From assembly GCA_011033025.1 (NCBI GenBank), contig WFMF01000057.1:496001-560000 (forward strand): a stretch of 64,000 nucleotides of DNA, written 5' to 3'. Shown here one piece after another: positions 23,196-33,782 of the stretch (position 1 is its first letter; each line of letters starts with the position of its first letter). The DNA is from Beroe forskalii (taxonomy: Eukaryota; Ctenophora; Nuda; Beroida; Beroidae). Below the pieces are notes generated by a model. The model saw only the letters and a program-made list of their open reading frames with translations, made no database searches and was not told the origin of the DNA. Made by a program: the position numbers and the translations under genes.

Positions 23196-24245
23196 ATGAT
23201 GACTACGAAACTAACAACATTTCTGGTTTGGTTTCTCATCATGGCAGGTAATGAGTATTTTAGCATACTGGGTAGTTTCCAGCAAGCCCGGCCCTACATT
23301 TCCACGATCAACATATCATTCTACATTTAATGCGACTGCAGGAATGCTTCACTTCAACTGGAATTTTAATCTTATCTGCTATAAGGCTTCTCGTCCGTGA
23401 CAAATTAATCCTTATATTCCATTGGCAGGTAATATCGAGGAGGCAGCGCTCCAAGATGAAGTACCACAGAAGCTTACCGGACTGACTGCTTCTCTGAAAA
23501 ATGCTCACCCCAATTTTCCGGCGGAGAACATTCTCGACAGTAACCTTAACAACTTTGGTCACACTGGGGAAAGATTGGATGGGACTTGGATAAGAGTTTA
23601 TCTGCCTTTCATAGCCCTCATTGACAAAATAATAATCTACAACCGGAGGAACTGCTGTCAGGTAAATTGAGAATCATTGAAAATGGACCAAAAATGAGTC
23701 AAAAACAGGATATTTAAACAGTGGAAATGAACCAAAATTGACTAAAAAACAGTATACTCTACACGGAAACTCAGTGCAATGTATGTGACAAACGACACTT
23801 GGGGGCAGGACCCTGGGTAGAGTTCGGGGAAGACACTAAGCGTACCCCCCCCCCCCTAAACGTAGTAATCCCCGTACAGGACCGCCTAATCGGCTTGACA
23901 CCCTTCATCAAGAGAGGAGACTCCGTAGTGACGGAATGTGAGACGATCAGTGACCCGTTAATGAAGTACGAGTTGGAGTGTACTGGGCTGGGAGACCTGG
24001 TGGAGCTCAGCCGCACCGGATACGATGAGAAGGGGGCCAACTTGGCGGAGATTGAGATCTACGGGGTCTACGAGCCAGGTCTGGTGGGGTCTGGGGGGAC
24101 TCATCGGAAGTCCAGACCAGCCAGCTTATATTTGACAGCCTCCCAATTCACATGGGATTTGGAAATTTCATGTAAATTGGGATCCTCATCTCATCCGAGG
24201 GCCCTTATTTCGACTCCGGTAATTAGGCACTTCAGAGTGGTCTAG
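23196..24245 (+). CDS. Secreted fucolectin-like (F5/8C-type FTP) lectin, copy 1, intact
   Basis: Three exons join in phase: 23196-23247 (ATG, 17 codons plus 1 nt), 23429-23661 and 23775-24245 (TAG). The product is about 251 residues. Exon 1 is a signal peptide (KLTTFLVWFLIMA). Exon 2 carries the first half of an FTP/F5-8C jelly-roll: PAENILDSNLNNFGHTG, WIRVYLPF, then IIIYNRRNCC, matching the family's A.DGN...HT..., W..VDL and V.I.NR.DCC positions. Exon 3 has the closing ECTGLGDLVELSR and LAEIEIYG strands. Family members are secreted lectins that bind fucose or other glycans and often act in innate recognition. The sugar-binding H/R residues are only partly conserved, so the ligand is uncertain. 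The end after EIEIYGVYEP may instead be spliced (GAGCCAG|GTCTGG). Two decayed duplicates follow. Confidence 0.75.
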
Positions 24246-24402
24246 ATGTCCCTAATTCCACCCTAAATTTGAAATTTACACCCACACACCTTAACTCAGA
24301 TACGACATCTATTATTAATCACCGCAGCTAATCAAATGGCAAATTATCCTCTGTAGGTCCGAGTATACCTCTCACCTTGCAGTAAAGTCTAAAGAAGGTG
24401 AG

Positions 24403-24760
24403 TAGACCCTGAGGGGCGTGGTAGGCCACGCCCTGTTTTTCGCAAAAATTAATCTTTCGAATTTTTTCAAAATTCCTTCACCATCGAGTTCCTTATGATG
24501 AATACTAATTTTGAGAATTTTTTTCCGAATTATTGGGTCACCCTGAGGGGCGTGGGAGGCCACGCCCTTTTTTTCCGCAAAAAACAAAGTTTCGAATTTT
24601 TTCAAAATTCCTTCGCTATGGAGTTGCTTATGATGAGTAAAGGTTTTGAGAATATTGTCGGCAATATTGGGTTACCGTTGGGGGCGTGGGAAGCTTTTTT
24701 CACAGAAATTAAAGTTTCGAATTTCCCCTCCAAACTCGCACGGTCAAATCACTGTAAGGG
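24403..24760. repeat. About 134-bp tandem triplication with GGCGTGG hairpin
   Basis: ACCCTGAGGGGCGTGG with GGCCACGCCC starts at 24403, 24540 and, weaker, 24671, each followed by TTTCGAATTTTTTCAAAATTCCTTC and ATGAG. A parallel block is at 27885-28170 in the duplicate. Confidence 0.7.
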
Positions 24761-25340
24761 ACATGTGGCCGTTAGCTCATGCGGCTGCCATCATTCGCCG
24801 TCCGTAGGACGGGAACCGACTAGTGTTTCTAAAGACAATTAGCATATGCAATTTTAAAGCTTCCTGAAAACCGAAACTCTTGTCCGTATGCAATTTAAAC
24901 AGCCCGATTAAGAGTGACATGCTTCTGTTCAATAACGGCGTGACAATGGTGAATATAAAATGAGAAAAGGTTCGACCAATCAGAGCTGTTGAATATTCTC
25001 ACAAAAGCAAAGCATGACCTGGACATGCTTTGCTCTGCCCCAGTTGTTGAATACTTCCCTTGATTATGTTTAATCTTAGCGTGGGTTTAGCTGAGCAGGT
25101 AATTTTCATGTAACATAGAATCAAAAGTACCAAACGTACCAGGGGCTGTCTGGCATGAATTTAGAAAAGTACCTACCCATTGTACTTTTTTCATGGAGAA
25201 TTCGACGGGTCGTATTTTCGCTAAAATGTTTGAATAATCGTCAAAATTTAATTAAAAATCAAGTCTATGATTTCGAAAATTTCTTATTGCAAAAAAGATT
25301 TTATATCTCATCTGATAAATGCTTCTATTATAGAAAGTTG

Positions 25341-27722
25341 ATGATGACTACGAAACTAAAAACATTTCTGGTTTGGTTTCTCATCAAGGCAGGTAATGAG
25401 TAGTTTAGCATACTGGGTAGTATCCAGCAAGCCCGGCCCTAAATTTCCACGATCAACAAATCATTCATTCTACATTTAATGCGACGGCAGGAATGCTCCA
25501 CTTCAACAGGAATTTAAATCCTATCGGCTATAATCTATATTGCTATAAAGCTTCTCGTCCGTGTCAAATTAACCCTTATATTCCATTGGCAGGTAATATA
25601 GAGCTGGCAGCGCTCCAAGATGAAGTACCACAGAAGCTTACCGGACTGACTGCTTCTCTGAAAGATGCTTTCTCCATTTATCCGGCGGAGAACATTCTCG
25701 ACGGTAACCTTAACAACATTGGTCATACTGGGGTGAAATTGGATGGGACTTGGATAAGAGTTCATCTGCCTTTTATAGCCCTCATTGACAAAATAATAAT
25801 CTACAACCGGAAGAACTGCTGTCAGGTAAATTGAGAATCATGAAAATGAACCAAAATTGACTAAAAAACAGTATACTCTACACGGAAACTCAGTGCAATG
25901 TATGTGACAAACGACACTTGGGGTAAAACCCTGGGTAGAGTTCGGGGAAGACACTAAACGTACCCAAATAACGTCCAGCATCCCCACTTTGTCCGTTTTG
26001 TCCTGCTTTCAAAAAATGTCCCGTTTGGAAAAATAGGTGAGCAACGGGACAAAAATGGGACATAGCGGACATTGCGGGACAAAGGGACATTTGTCTCCTG
26101 CAGACTTCACTGCAACATGAGACTCATTTTAAAACCTTACAACTATTTGATATAGTCAGATACATCACTACATGGGCATTCTATACGTATATCAAACAAA
26201 ATGGAAGAGATAAGGTCGACTAAACAAGGAGATTAAGCAGGAGAGAATGGGGCCCAAAATTGCTATTTTTCTTATGAAATGTGATTGTTCTTGAGTTTTC
26301 GAGCCGGAAATTGCTGTCTGATACAGATTAAAAAACTTTGAGATGACTAGTGTCCAGTTATCCAGCATGCCAGACCAGGTATCCTTGATTCTTTCTCGAA
26401 CCCCAGGCCTGATATACTGATGTAGGCATTAGAAATAAGAGATACGTCCTGGTTTTACGTTCTGATTATATGTTTTCAGGATACCTGGTCTGGCATTTAT
26501 GATCACAATGTTTCAAATAGATGTGGCAATGTTTTTAGTCCGACCTACTGTGGCACGGCACTTTCAGCAGTCAATGCCATGTTAACAAGACAGTGCTATT
26601 GTCGTGGTGTCAGAAAAGCACGCAATTAGCCTGATAAAGTCAATAACTCAGTCGTACTACGAGTCCCTAATTATACAAATACGCCAGACTGCGTGTGTCT
26701 TTACATCAGGACGTGACACGTCATGTACTATCTGAGTAATTTCAAACCATCACTATCTCTATGTAGACTACGTGTATCTACTATCTACGTATCTGAAACC
26801 AGTACATCAGACTACGTGTCAGAGATATTATTTGACACCAGTAGGTAAGTGTTGACGTCTTTGGCGTATTACGGCACGGTGCCTGACACCAGTACGTCAT
26901 ACAGAGTGTCCTTACTGCCTACTATCTTTAAACATCAGTCACATAATGTGTCTATGACGCCACAACAGCTCTGGACACCAGTATAATAGTACCAAACAAT
27001 TCTTGACACCAGCATTAGTAAAACATCATAGTCTCTTAAACCAGTACGTCATACAAGGTGTCTCTCGTCACCACTACGCAACCCTCTAACACTAGTAAAA
27101 CGCCTTATGAAGGGTCCCTGACAACAGTACTGGCAGACAACTCTCAAACATCAGTGAGACTACCTGGGGTGTCTGACACGAGCAGGTGAGAGACGTGTCT
27201 CTGTCACCAGCAGGTGAGACTACGTGTCTGGATACCAGCAGGTGAGACTTCCCTGTGTCTCTGTCACAAGCAGGTGAGACTTCGTGTTCTGTCGCTGCCA
27301 TGGGTGAGACCACGTGTCTGTCAGGGGAAGACACTAAGCATGCCCCCTAAACGTAGTAATCCCCGGTACAGGACCGCCTAATCGGCTTGACACCCTTCAT
27401 CAAGAGGAGAACTCCGTAGTGACGGAATGTGAGACGATCAGTGACCCGTTAATGAAGCAAGAGTTGGAGTGTACTGGGCTGGGAGACCTGGTGGAGCTCA
27501 GCCACCGGATACGATGAGAAGGGAGTAAACTTGGCGGAGATTGAGATCTACGGGGTCTACGAGCCAGGTCTGGTGGGGTCTGGGGGACTCATCAGAAGTC
27601 CAGAGCCAGCTTATATTTGACAGCCTCCCAATTCACATGGGATTTGGAAATTCATGTAATTGGGATCCTCATCTCATCCGAGGCCCTTATTTCGACTCCG
27701 GTAATTAGGCACTCAGAGTGGT
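25341..27722 (+). pseudogene. Fucolectin-like copy 2, interrupted
   Basis: Exon 1 (25341-25392) and exon 2 (25593-25825) are intact and very close to copy 1. Exon 3 starts at 25894 but stops after ten codons (TTGGGGTAA, where copy 1 has GGGGCAGGA). The exon is then split by about 1.35 kb of foreign sequence (25965-27315), and its remainder resumes at 27316-27722 with frame changes. Flanking DNA (25080-25340 and 27720-28500) matches copy 1, so this is a segmental duplication. A short secreted product from exons 1-2 cannot be excluded. Confidence 0.7.
25965..27315. repeat. Insertion in fucolectin copy 2: TGTCCCG block, inverted repeat, degenerate 30-bp array
   Basis: The insert begins with TTTGTCC/TGTCCCG words and their inverse GGGACAAAAATGGGACAT. 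It continues with ATGCCAGACCAGGTATCCT and its inverted partner AGGATACCTGGTCTGGCAT (26366-26500), and ends in a degenerate array of GTGTCTCTGACACCAGTA-like units. The same block, with a greatly expanded array, follows copy 3. No coding frame is seen. Confidence 0.6.
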
Positions 27723-28807
27723 CTAGATGTCCCCTAATTCCACCCTAAATTTGAAATTTACACCCACACCCTTAACTCAGATACGACATCTTATTAATCA
27801 CCGCAGCTCGTCAAATGGCAAATTATCCTCTGTAGGTCCGAGTATACCTCACCTTGCAGTAAAGTCTAAAGAAGGTGAGTAGACCCTGAGGGCGTGTAGG
27901 CCCACGCCCTGTTTTTCGCAAAAATTAATCTTTTCGAATTTTTTTTCAAATTCCTTCACCATCGAGTTCCTTATGATGAATACTAATTTTGAGAATTTTT
28001 TCCGAATTATTGGGTCACCCCAGGGCGTGGAGGCCACGCCCTTTTTCCGCAAAAACAAAGTTTCGAATTTTTTCAAAATTCCTTCGCTATGGAGCTGCTT
28101 ATGATGAGTAAAGGTTTTGAGAATATTGTCGGCAATATTGGGTTACCGTTGGGGGCGTTGGGAAGCTTTTTTTCACAGAAATAAAAGTTTCGAATTTCCT
28201 CCAAACTCGCACGGTCAAATCACTGTGAAAAGGGACATGTGGCCGTTAGCTCATGCGGCTGCCATCATTCGCCGTCCGTAGGACGGGAACCGACTAGTGT
28301 TTCTAAAGACAATTAGCATATGCAATTTTAAAGCTTCCTGAAAACTGAAACTCTTGTCCGTATGCAATTTAAACAGCCTGATTAAGAGTGACATGCTTCT
28401 GTTCAATAACGGCGTGACAATGGTGAATATAAAATGAGAAAAGGTTCGACCAATCAGAGCTGTTGAATATTCTCAAAAAAGCAAAGCATGACCTGACATG
28501 CTTTTGCTCTCTGCCCAGTTGTTGAATACTTCCCTTGATTATGTTTAATCTTAGCGGGTTTAGCTGAGCAGGTAATTTTCATGTAACATAGAATCAAAAG
28601 TACCAAACATGCCAGGGGCTGTCTGGCATGAATTTAGAAAAGTACCTACCCATTGTACTTTTTTCATGGAGAATTCGACGGGTCGTATTTTTCTTCAAAA
28701 TGTTTGAATAATCGTCAAAATTTAATTAAAAATCAAGTCTATGATTTCGAAAATTTTTATTGCAAAAAAGATTTTATATCTCATCTGATAAATGCTTCTA
28801 TTATAGA

Positions 28808-29090
28808 GTTGATGATGACTACGAAAACTAAAACATTTTTGGTTTGGTTTCTGCATCAAGGCAGGTAATGAGAAGTTTAGCATACTGGGTAGTATCCAGC
28901 AAGCCCGGCCCTAAATTTCCACGATCAACAAATCATTCATTCTAATATTTAAATGCGACGGCAGGAATGCTCCACTTCAACAGGAATTTAAATCCTATCC
29001 GGCTATAATCTATATTGCTATAAAGCTTCTCGTCCGTGTCAAATTAACCCTTATATTCCATTGGCAGGTAATATAGAGCTGGCAGCGCTC
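28808..29090 (+). pseudogene. Fucolectin-like copy 3, truncated
   Basis: The signal-peptide exon (about 28811-28863) carries an indel. Exon 2 starts at its GGCAG acceptor near 29066 but after about 25 bp (GAGCTGGCAGCGCTC) jumps straight to CCGTTTGGAAAAATAGG, internal to the insertion block of copy 2. A deletion between two related copies explains this. Confidence 0.7.
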
Positions 29091-30184
29091 CCGTTTGGAA
29101 AAATAGGTGAGCAACGGGACAAAAATGGGACATAGCGGGACATTGCGGGACAAAGCGGGACATTTGTCTCTTGCAGACTTCACTGCAACATGAGACTCAT
29201 TTTAAAACCTTACAACTATTTGATATAGTCAGATACATCACTACATGGGCATTCTATACGTATATCAAACAAAATGGAAGAGATAAGGTCGACTAAAAAA
29301 GGGAGATTAAGCAGGAGAGAATGGGTCCAAAAATTGCTATTTTTCTTATGAAATGCGATTGTTCTTGAGTTTTCGAGCCGGAAATTGCTGTCTGATACAG
29401 ATTAAAAAACTTTTGAGATGACTAGTGTCCAGTTATCCAGTATGCCAGACCAGGTATCCTTGATTCTTCGAACCCCAGGCCTGATATACTGATGTAGGCA
29501 TTAGAAATAAGAGATACGTCCTGGTTTTACGTTCTGATTATATGTTTTCAGGATACCTGGTCTGGCATTTATGATCACAATGTTTCAAATAGATGTGGCA
29601 ATGTTTTTAGTCCGACCTACTGTGGCACGGCACTTTCAGCAGTCAATGCCATGTTAACAAGACAGTGTTATTGTCGTGGTGTCAGAAAAGCACGCAATTA
29701 GCCTGATAAAGTCAATAACTCAGTCGTACTACGAGTCCCTAATTATACAAATACGCCAGACTGCGTGTCTCTTACATCAGGACGTGACACTTCATGTACT
29801 ATCTGAGTAATTTCAAACCATCACTATCTCTCTATGTAGACTACGTGTCAGAGATATTATTTGACACCAGTAGGTAAGTGTTGACGTCTTTTGGCGTATA
29901 ACGGCACGGTGCCTGACACCAGTACGTCATACAGAGTGTCCTTACTGCCTACTATCTTTAAACATCAGTCACATAATGTGTCTATGACACCACAACAGCT
30001 CTGACACCAGTATAATAGTACCAACAATTCTGACACCAGCATTAGTAAAACATCATAGTCTCTAAAACCAGTACGTCATACAAGGTGTCTCTGTCACCAC
30101 TACGCAACCCTCTAACACTAGTAAAACGCCTTATGAAGAGTCCCTGACAACAGTACTGCAGACAACTCTCAAACATCAGTGAGA

Positions 30185-32560
30185 CTACCCGGGGTGTCTG
30201 ACACGAGCAGGTGAGACTACGTGTCTCTGTCACCAGCCGGTGAGACTACGTGTCTGACACCAGCAGGTGAGACTTCGTGTCTCTGTCACAAGCAGGTGAG
30301 ACGTGTCTCTGTCACCAGCAGGTGAGACTACGTGTCTGACACCAGCAGGTGAGACTTCGTGTCTCTGTCACAAGCAGGTGAGACTACGTGTCTCTGTCAC
30401 AAGCAGGTGAGACTACGTGTCTCTGACACCAGCAGGTGAGACGTGTCTCTGTCACCAGCAGGTGAGACTACGTGTCTCTGACACCAGCAGGTGAGACTAC
30501 GTGTCTCTGACACCAGCAGGTGAGACTACGTGTCTCTGTCACCAGCAGGTGAGACTACGTGTCTCTGTCACCAGCAGGTGAGACTACGTGTCTCTGACAC
30601 CAGCAGGTGAGACTACGTGTCTCTGTCACCAGCAGGTGAGACTAACTACGTGTCTCTGTCACCAGCAGGTGAGACTACGTGTCTCTGTCACAAGCAGGTG
30701 AGACTACGTGTCTCTGTCACCAGCAGGTGAGACTACGTGTCTCTGACACCAGTAGGTGAGACTACGTGTCTCTGACACCAGTAGGTGATACTACGTGTTT
30801 CTGACACCAGCAGGTGAGACTACGTGTCTCTGTCACCAGCAAGCAGGTGAGACGTGTCTCTGTCACCAGCAGGTGAGACTACGTGTCTCTGTCACCAGCA
30901 GGTGAGACTACGTGTCTCTGTCACCAGCAGGTGAGACTACGTGTCTCTGTCACCAGCAGGTGAGACTACGTGTCTCTGTCACCAGCAGGTGAGACTACGT
31001 GTCTCTGTCACCAGCAGCAGGTGAGACTACGTGTCTCTGACACCAGCAGGTGAGACTACGTGTCTCTGACACCAGCAGGTGAGACTACGTGTCTCTGTCA
31101 CCAGCAGGTGAGACTACGTGTCTCTGTCACCACCAGCAGGTGAGACTACGTGTCTCTGTCACCAGCAGGTGAGACTAACTACGTGTCTCTGTCACCAGCA
31201 GGTGAGACTACGTGTCTCTGTCACCAGCAGGTGAGACTACGTGTCTCTGTCACCAGCAGGTACTGTGAGACTACGTGTCTCTGACACCAGCAGGTGAGAC
31301 TACGTGTCTCTGTCACCAGCAGGTGAGACTACGTGTCTCTGTCACCAGCAGGTGAGACTACGTGTCTCTGACACCAGCAGGTGAGACTACGTGTCTCTGA
31401 CACCAGCAGGTGAGACGTGTCTCTGTCACCAGCAGGTGAGACGTGTCTCTGTCACCAGCAGGTGAGACTACGTGTCTCTGACACCAGCAGGAGAGACGTG
31501 TCTCTGTCACCAGCAGGTGAGACTACGTGTTTCTGACACCAGCAGGTGAGACGTGTCTCTGTCACCAGGGTGAGACTACGTGTCTCTGACACCAGTGGGT
31601 GAGACTAGACGTGTCTCTGACACCAGTAGGTGAGACTAGGTGACTCTGAAACCAGCTGGTGAGACGTGTCTCAGACACCAGCAGGCGAGACTACGTGTCT
31701 CTGTCACCAGTAGACAAGACTCGGTGTATCTGACACCAGGTGGTGAGACTGCATGTATCTGACAGCCTGACACCAGTAGGTAAGACTTCGTGTCTTTGAC
31801 ACCAGTATACAGTCAGTATGTGAGACTAGGTGTCTCTGACACGAGTAGGTGATATGACGTGTCTCTGACACCAGTAGGGGGGACTACGTGTCTCTGACAC
31901 CAGGTGGTGAGACTGCGTGTATCTGACACCAGGTGGTGAGACTGCGTGTATGTCAGTATGTGAGACTAGGTGTCTCTGACACGAGTAGGTGATATTATGA
32001 CGTGTCTCTGACACCAGTAAGGGGACTACGTGTTCCTGACACCAGTAGGTGACACAACGTGACTCTGACACCAGTATGTGAGACTGTGTGTCTACTGTCT
32101 CTGAAACCACTGGTGAGACACTAGTGTCCCTGACATCATTATGTAGAACTGGAGGTAAGACTACGTGTTTATGACACCAGTAGGTGAGACTACGTGTCTC
32201 TGACACCAGTAGGTGAGACTACGTGTCTCTGACACCAGTAGGTGATACTACGTGTTTCTGACACCAGCAGGTGATACTACGTGTCTCTGACACCAGTAGG
32301 CGAGACTACGTGTCTCTGACACCAGTAGGCGAGACTACGTGTCTCTGACACCAGTAGGCGAGACTACGTGTCTCTGACACCAGGTGGTGAGACTGCGTGT
32401 ATCTGACAGCCTGACACCAGTAGGTAAGACTACGTGTCTCTGACACCAGTATGTGAGTATGTGAGACTTGGCTGACACGAGTAGGTGATATGTCGTGTCT
32501 CTGACACCAGTAGGGGGGACTGCGTGTTGCTGATACCAGTACGTAAGTCGTAAGTCTACC
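30185..32560. repeat. 29-bp minisatellite, roughly 80 copies
   Basis: The core unit is CAGGTGAGACTACGTGTCTC plus TGTCACCAG or TGACACCAG. Copies between 30230 and 31600 are almost identical; those after 31600 diverge (AGTAGGTGATACTACG). Each unit contains a CAG|GTGAG donor-like word and a GAGAC...GTCTC inverted pair able to form a small hairpin. Frames read through it are not genes. Confidence 0.9.
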
Positions 32561-32564
32561 TCAG

Positions 32565-33175
32565 TTCATCACTTGTTTTGTCCGGTTTGTGCAGCTTCTA
32601 CCACTTTTCTTCACTTTTTTGAGTCAAATTTGTCTCCATTGTCCTTGTCTGTTTTCATTTTCTGAGTCTCATTTGTCTCTGTCACATTTGTCCAAACTTT
32701 CCTTGTCCGTTCTCACTCGTTTGAGTCCAATTGCCTTTGTCCCAATTGTCCCTCTCATCCCAATTGTCCATGTCCCAATTCCATTTTTGAGCCCTATTAG
32801 TTATCCGCCGGTTATGTCATCTTTTATAGCCTGAGGCACTACTTGGCAAGGTCACATGGCCGGCGGATTTTTAATACGCGAAGTGTATTCTCTGACCCAA
32901 CTTTTCATGCCCAAATTCACTTTTTGAGTCCCTTCTGCCCCTATCCCAATTTCCCTGATCCGTTTTCACTTTTTGACTCCCATTTGTCGCTGTCCAATTT
33001 ATCTCAATCTTTCTTGTTCATTGTCATTCTCGCCTCACAAATTTGAGTCCACACTCCTACTCTTCACTCCTCTTCAGACCATGCACAAGCTCTAACCAGT
33101 GGCATGCCCAAAGGGCACAAGGTTAAGAGGGTCTCATCACTCTTTTATTTCTTACCATAGGGATCAAGGTAGTTA
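32565..33175. other. Pyrimidine-rich TTTGTCCC-type degenerate repeat, no gene
   Basis: TTGTCTCCATTGTCC, TTTGAGTCCAATT and CCCAATTGTCC words recur throughout. 32800-32885 contains a small element (CCGCCGG...CACATGGCCGGCGGATT, then TAATACGCGAAGT) that recurs at 38022-38108. Confidence 0.45.
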
Positions 33176-33179
33176 ATCT

Positions 33180-33365
33180 TCGAAGGGGCGCCCCCGACCA
33201 ATTGTTACTCCTAGAGTATCACCACCTGATAACAGGTAAGAGGTTGCTAGCAAGGCTAGTAGTGCGACCAGGTGGGTCCCAGTAGAACTTTCTGCAATTG
33301 ATAGTTGCCACCCACCCCGGAAGGGGATGTGGTGGTACGTTGGATATTCTGATATTGCACCAAAC
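33180..33365 (+). repeat. SINE-like dispersed repeat, copy B
   Basis: GGGGCGCCCCCGACCAATTG, a TATCACCACCTGATAACAGG arm, CCAGGTGGGTCCCAGTAGA and a final CCACCCACCCCGGAAGGGGA match copy A at 49300 in the same order. The two stem-loops are kept although the sequences differ. Confidence 0.55.
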
Positions 33366-33782
33366 AAACAAATTGTCGTTCTCTTGCGTACCATTTGTCA
33401 ATGTCCCATTTGTCCCAAGTGTCCTAAAGGTATTTCCTTAAATTTTCAAAATCAAATGCATTCAAGACCATTGGGGTGAGCGTTTAACTTTGCATAATAT
33501 ATTTGTGAGCTATGAGGGCAAGAAAAGTAGTCCATGAGACTGAGATCTAAGGTCAGATTTCCCACCATGAGGTCGAAAATATGCCTGGGATGAAGTTTCA
33601 CCCCTTATTCAATGAATTCAATGCCCAGTGAGCCAAAAAATAAACTTTTTCCTTAAATATTGGAAATTTCATATCAGAAATGTCCCGGTTTGTCCCGCAA
33701 TGTCCCGCTTTGTCCCGGTTTGTCCCGCTCCAAAAAATGTCCCGCTCCAAGATTTGGGTGAGCAATGGGACAAAGCAGGATA

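Larger units (their letters stand above)
25080..30185. repeat. Tandem segmental duplication, about 3.5-kb unit
   Basis: 25080-27190 and 28545-30185 run parallel from GTTTAATCTTAGCG-GGTTTAGCTGAGC through the lectin exons and the insertion block, with scattered small deletions. 22970-25000 is the older relative. The breakpoints differ, so several exchange events occurred. Confidence 0.7.

Noticed and set aside
31826-32206. 126-codon minus-strand frame
   Set aside because: It is a frame through the 29-bp minisatellite; the peptide is the repeat translated.
30185-32560. CRISPR-like regular array
   Set aside because: Repeats are directly adjacent with no unique spacers, and the context is a eukaryotic chromosome.
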